Source: an uncultured Oscillospiraceae bacterium
GTDB taxonomy: Bacteria > Bacillota_A > Clostridia > Oscillospirales > Oscillospiraceae
Direction of reading: 5' to 3'
Assembly (NCBI GenBank): GCA_900754605.1
Contig: CAAEDK010000129.1
Location: 1 to 17,452, forward strand
Length of the DNA stretch: 17,452 bases
Shown here: positions 14,630 to 17,452 of the stretch, one piece after another
How the letters are laid out: every line of letters starts with the position of its first letter
Position numbering within the stretch: position 1 is the first letter of the stretch
Notes under the pieces: generated by a model
Told to the model about the DNA's origin: nothing
The model's database searches: none
Seen by the model: the letters and a program-made list of their open reading frames with translations, nothing else
Program-made: the position numbers and the translations under genes

Positions 14630-15442
14630 ATGCAGATTATAGAACTTGATGACCTCTCCCGCCCTGAACTGGCACCCTTTGCCCGGTTGACTGAGGCCCA
14701 GCTTAGGAACCGTCGCGACCCGGAACAAGGGCTGTTTATCGCAGAGAGCCCCAAAGTGATCGAGAAAGCCTTGGACGCCGGCTGCCAGCCCGTTTCCTTT
14801 CTGATGGAACATCGGCACATTGATGGCCAGGGCAGCAGGCTTTTAGCCCGGTGCGGAGAAGTCCCCGTCTACACCGGGGATAGGGAGTTGTTGGCCCAGT
14901 TGACTGGCTTCGCCCTCACCCGTGGCATTTTATGTGCCATGCACCGCCCCGCCCTTCCAGATGTTTCAGTCCTGTGCGCCTCCGCCCACCGCCTTGCGGT
15001 GCTGGATGGGATCGTAGATCCAGCCAACGTGGGTGCCATTTTCCGTTCTGCCGCTGCCCTGGGTATGGACGGCGTCCTTCTGACCTCCAGCTGTTGTGAT
15101 CCTTTGTACCGCAGGGCTGCTCGTGTCAGCATGGGGACAGTCTTTCAAATTCCTTGGTGCCGCCTGGAGCGGGATCAGGCTGACTGGCCCAGATTACTCC
15201 GCAAGCATGGGTTTAAAACCGCAGCTCTGGCCCTCCGGGATGATGCGCTCCCTATTGATGCTCCAACTCTGGCTCAGGAGTCCCGTCTGGCCCTCGTCCT
15301 GGGAACGGAAGGCGATGGACTATCTGAATCAGTCATCCAAAGTTGTGACTACACTGTGCTCATTCCTATGTCCCACGGGGTAAACTCGCTGAATGTGGCA
15401 GCAGCCAGTGCAGTGGCCTTCTGGCAGCTAGGCAACCGATAA
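14630..15442 (+). CDS. SpoU/TrmH-family RNA 2'-O-methyltransferase
   Basis: A SPOUT-fold enzyme of 270 residues that is expected to transfer a methyl group from S-adenosylmethionine to a ribose 2'-hydroxyl in rRNA or tRNA. An N-terminal substrate-binding part (about 1-105) precedes the catalytic domain, which has all three family motifs: N-V-G-A-I-F-R (133-139), G-T-E-G-D-G-L (225-231) and I-P-M-S-H-G-V-N-S-L-N-V (245-256). The target nucleotide cannot be deduced. AGGAGG (14616-14621) sits 8 bases before the ATG at 14630. It lies 27 bases after the anti-sigma gene with no terminator between, so read-through from that operon is likely. Confidence 0.9.
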   Translation: MQIIELDDLSRPELAPFARLTEAQLRNRRDPEQGLFIAESPKVIEKALDAGCQPVSFLMEHRHIDGQGSRLLARCGEVPVYTGDRELLAQLTGFALTRGILCAMHRPALPDVSVLCASAHRLAVLDGIVDPANVGAIFRSAAALGMDGVLLTSSCCDPLYRRAARVSMGTVFQIPWCRLERDQADWPRLLRKHGFKTAALALRDDALPIDAPTLAQESRLALVLGTEGDGLSESVIQSCDYTVLIPMSHGVNSLNVAAASAVAFWQLGNR

Positions 15443-15462
15443 ATTTCCGCAGAAGATGCAGG

Positions 15463-15513
15463 TCCCCCTCTCAGGAGCTGTCTGCGCCTGCGAGGGGGAT
15501 CTCGTACTTTTAT
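15463..15513. terminator. Hairpin between the convergent methyltransferase and ptsI genes
   Basis: TCCCCCTC (15463-15470) pairs with GAGGGGGA (15492-15499), and CAGG (15472-15475) pairs with CCTG (15487-15490) inside. The plus side continues CTCGTACTTTTATTT, a weak T-rich tail. It likely terminates the plus-strand transcript. Confidence 0.65.
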
Positions 15514-17226
15514 TTACTGATATGTCCAGTCATGGTAATAGGCCCTGATCTCCTCCACTCCGGCCAACGCCATCACTTGACGTTCCACATCCGCAGCTTT
15601 CTCAGCCGTCCAGCCGGCGATCCGTGCCCGGGTCTCCAGAAGCATGGCTGGAGAGACGGAGAATACCTCCAGGCCCCAGGCCAGCAACAGGGGGAGAAAC
15701 TCTGGGCCTGCTGCTGCCTCGCCACACAGTTCTACCGGGATTCCTGCTTGTCTTCCTGCCCGGATCACATCCCGCAATTCCCTTAAAACCGCCGGATGAA
15801 GTGAGGTGTAAAGTTTATTTACCTCCGGGGAATTTCGGTCCGCTGCCAAGATATACTGGGTCAGATCGTTGGTACCAATGGAGAAAAAATCACTCTCCCT
15901 AGCCAACAAATCTGCCGTTCGAGCGGCGGCTGGTGTTTCCACCATCACTCCGAGAGGCAGTTCTGGCCGGAATGCCAGGCCTTCCTGCTCCAACTCTTCC
16001 TCACACTGGGATAACATCTTTCGGACCTGCCGCACCTCTGATACATCAGTTACCATCGGCAGAAGCACCCGCAGTCCAGGCACTTCCGCCCCCGCCCGCA
16101 GCAGCGCCCTCAGTTGGACCCGGAACAATTCTGGTCGGGCGAAGGAGGTCCGGAGTCCCCGACAGCCCAGGAAAGGGTTCGGCTCCTGGGGCAGGGCCAG
16201 CCAGGGAATCTGCTTGTCCCCACCCACATCCAAAGTCCGGATCACCACCTCGCCTCCTGGAAAGGGACGCGCCGCAGCCAGGTAAGCCGCCATCTGCTCC
16301 TCCTCTGTGGGAGGGATCGCCCGATCCAAGAAGAGGAACTCGGTACGCAGAAGGCCGATTCCTTCTGCTCCCTCTCCGGCAGCGCGAGCAGCCTCCGTCG
16401 GATGGCCTACATTGGCATACAAGCGGCAGCGACGCCCATCTCCATCCAGTGTAGGGCGGTGGCGATAGGGCTCCAAACAAGCCTGATGCTGAAGCAGCAA
16501 CGCCCGCCGGGCTCTATACAGCTTCTGAGCCTCTTGGCTGGGATGGAGTATGGCATTCCCTTTATCTCCATCTACCAGCACCAAGTCACCGTTCTCCACC
16601 ACTTGGAGGACTCCGGACGCCCCCAGCACTGCTGGGATACCCAAGGCCCGGGCCAGAATAGCCGCATGACTGGTCGATCCGCCGGTCTCTGTGAGAATCC
16701 CGGCCACCCGCTCCCGATCCAGCCCCACAGTCATGGATGGAGTTAACTCCCGAGTCACCAAAATGCAACCTGCAGGCAGCTGGCTCAGATCCATTTCATG
16801 GAGCCCCAACAGCGCCCGAATCAGCCGGCCTTGCAGGTCCTGGATGTCCGCTGCCCGAAGGCGCATTCGCTCATCCTCCAGTTCCTGGAACAGTCGAACA
16901 TATCCGCCAAGCACAGCATCCACCGCCGCCTCAGCAGTTTCGCCCTCCTGGATGGCATGATCCAGTTGAAATTCTAATTCCGGATCCTGGAGCATGGTGA
17001 TCTGACCAGTCAGGATGACAGACTCGCTCCCCTTCGTTCGGCTTCGCATCTGTCCAGCCAGAGCAGCTGTATCTCGCTCCACCTGGCAAACCGCGGCCCG
17101 CAGACGGGCCCGCTCGTCCCCCACGCCAGCATACCTTCTGCCAGTGTAATTCAGCGCCGTTGCCTGGAGGCAGACTGCCGGCCCCATCCCCGTACCTCCG
17201 GAAGCTCCGATCCCTCGCAGAATCAT
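15514..17226 (-). CDS. ptsI: PTS phosphoenolpyruvate-protein phosphotransferase (enzyme I)
   Basis: A cytosolic enzyme of about 570 residues that takes phosphate from phosphoenolpyruvate onto a histidine and passes it to HPr, the first step of sugar uptake by the PTS. The active-site histidine is His187 in G-G-S-T-S-H-A-A. Also visible are L-L-R-T-E-F-L-F, D-V-G-G-D-K, G-C-R-G-L-R, the V-M-V-E-T-P-A-A motif and Cys501 in L-C-G-E-A-A, all typical of the phosphoenolpyruvate-binding barrel. The ATG at 17226 is chosen because GAGGAG lies 9 bases upstream; the ATG at 17235 would directly abut that ribosome binding site. It follows the HPr gene by 31 bases and is surely in the same operon. Confidence 0.95.
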   Translation of the reverse strand: MILRGIGASGGTGMGPAVCLQATALNYTGRRYAGVGDERARLRAAVCQVERDTAALAGQMRSRTKGSESVILTGQITMLQDPELEFQLDHAIQEGETAEAAVDAVLGGYVRLFQELEDERMRLRAADIQDLQGRLIRALLGLHEMDLSQLPAGCILVTRELTPSMTVGLDRERVAGILTETGGSTSHAAILARALGIPAVLGASGVLQVVENGDLVLVDGDKGNAILHPSQEAQKLYRARRALLLQHQACLEPYRHRPTLDGDGRRCRLYANVGHPTEAARAAGEGAEGIGLLRTEFLFLDRAIPPTEEEQMAAYLAAARPFPGGEVVIRTLDVGGDKQIPWLALPQEPNPFLGCRGLRTSFARPELFRVQLRALLRAGAEVPGLRVLLPMVTDVSEVRQVRKMLSQCEEELEQEGLAFRPELPLGVMVETPAAARTADLLARESDFFSIGTNDLTQYILAADRNSPEVNKLYTSLHPAVLRELRDVIRAGRQAGIPVELCGEAAAGPEFLPLLLAWGLEVFSVSPAMLLETRARIAGWTAEKAADVERQVMALAGVEEIRAYYHDWTYQ

Positions 17227-17257
17227 TCCGCTCATCTCCTCTTTTTTCCTGCTTTTC

Positions 17258-17452
17258 CTACGCCCCGGTCTCTTGGGATTGAATCAGTGCCGCAGCCTCC
17301 TCCAAAGCCGCTTGCTCATCCTCACCGGAGCATCGGATCTCCACTCTGCTCCCCTGACGGATACAGGCAGACAGGACGCTTAAAATACTTTTTCCATTGA
17401 TCTGCCGCCCCTCTGCAAGAATGGTCACCTCACAGGAATACTTTCCCATAGC
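17258..17452 (-). CDS. ptsH: Phosphocarrier protein HPr, 3' part only
   Basis: The gene runs off the window edge, so its N-terminal part with the phosphorylated His15 cannot be seen. The visible 64 or so codons align with HPr from about residue 26 on: a strand region, then N-G-K-S-I-L-S-V-L-S, which holds the serine equivalent to Ser46 that HPr kinase phosphorylates in Firmicutes, and the C-terminal G-E-D-E-Q-A-A-L-E-E-A-A-A-L-I helix. The ATG at 17449 is internal, since HPr is normally about 85-90 residues long. It ends with TAG just before ptsI. Assignment depends on this partial match and the gene order; an HPr-like regulatory protein without His15 is possible. Confidence 0.8.
   Translation of the reverse strand, partial: AMGKYSCEVTILAEGRQINGKSILSVLSACIRQGSRVEIRCSGEDEQAALEEAAALIQSQETGA

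Noticed and set aside
1..17452. CRISPR array, tRNA or rRNA gene, integrase or attachment site
   Set aside because: No regularly spaced repeats, no cloverleaf or rRNA-like stretch and no recombinase gene were found on reading both strands.

Overview
The window looks like a chromosomal segment from a gut-type anaerobic Firmicute, most likely an Oscillospiraceae relative (Flavonifractor/Oscillibacter-like). This rests on GC-rich coding with strong AAGGAGG ribosome binding sites, sigma-A type promoters, low-GC Gram-positive style PTS and thioredoxin genes, and a clostridial type of Crp/Fnr regulator. The taxon is an inference; there is no rRNA or marker gene here.

Left part (1-7875), accessory. 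Seven same-strand genes, in two blocks (356-3832 and 4264-7497), encode only membrane proteins of unknown function. Five carry what looks like the same small domain: a membrane segment, a short beta-rich segment of the type Y-P-V-F-x-Y ... V-G-D-x-V-E-x-x-Y-x-P, and often a second membrane segment (DUF3592-like). Two of the seven also, or instead, carry a PH-like beta domain. One protein joins this module to MORN/YwqK-type repeats, and another to a four-cysteine zinc ribbon and about eleven membrane segments. The second block is preceded by an AT-rich leader with a promoter, a 57-codon leader ORF and a strong terminator lying inside that ORF, an attenuator-like layout. A perfect 16-bp hairpin ends the island.

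Middle part (7876-12675), redox and metabolic genes around a Crp/Fnr-family regulator. trxA-trxB (minus strand) diverge from the regulator gene. A short-chain dehydrogenase (minus) diverges from a YtcJ-type amidohydrolase (plus). The two divergent promoter regions have nearly the same architecture. Each has a GTGA-N5-TCAC palindrome centred 29 bases upstream of a minus-strand -10 box that lacks a good -35, plus a TTGACA-N17-TATRCT promoter facing the other way at a matching distance. This suggests a small two-locus regulon controlled by the regulator encoded between them.

Right part (12676-17452), core-like functions. An ECF sigma factor overlaps by 4 bp a membrane anti-sigma factor with an RsgI-like N-P self-cleavage motif and two C-terminal PepSY domains. 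A SpoU/TrmH-type RNA methyltransferase follows 27 bp later. Facing them on the minus strand are PTS enzyme I and the 3' part of an HPr gene that runs out of the window. Several annotated starts were moved to the ATG that sits correctly behind a Shine-Dalgarno sequence; these choices are noted per gene.
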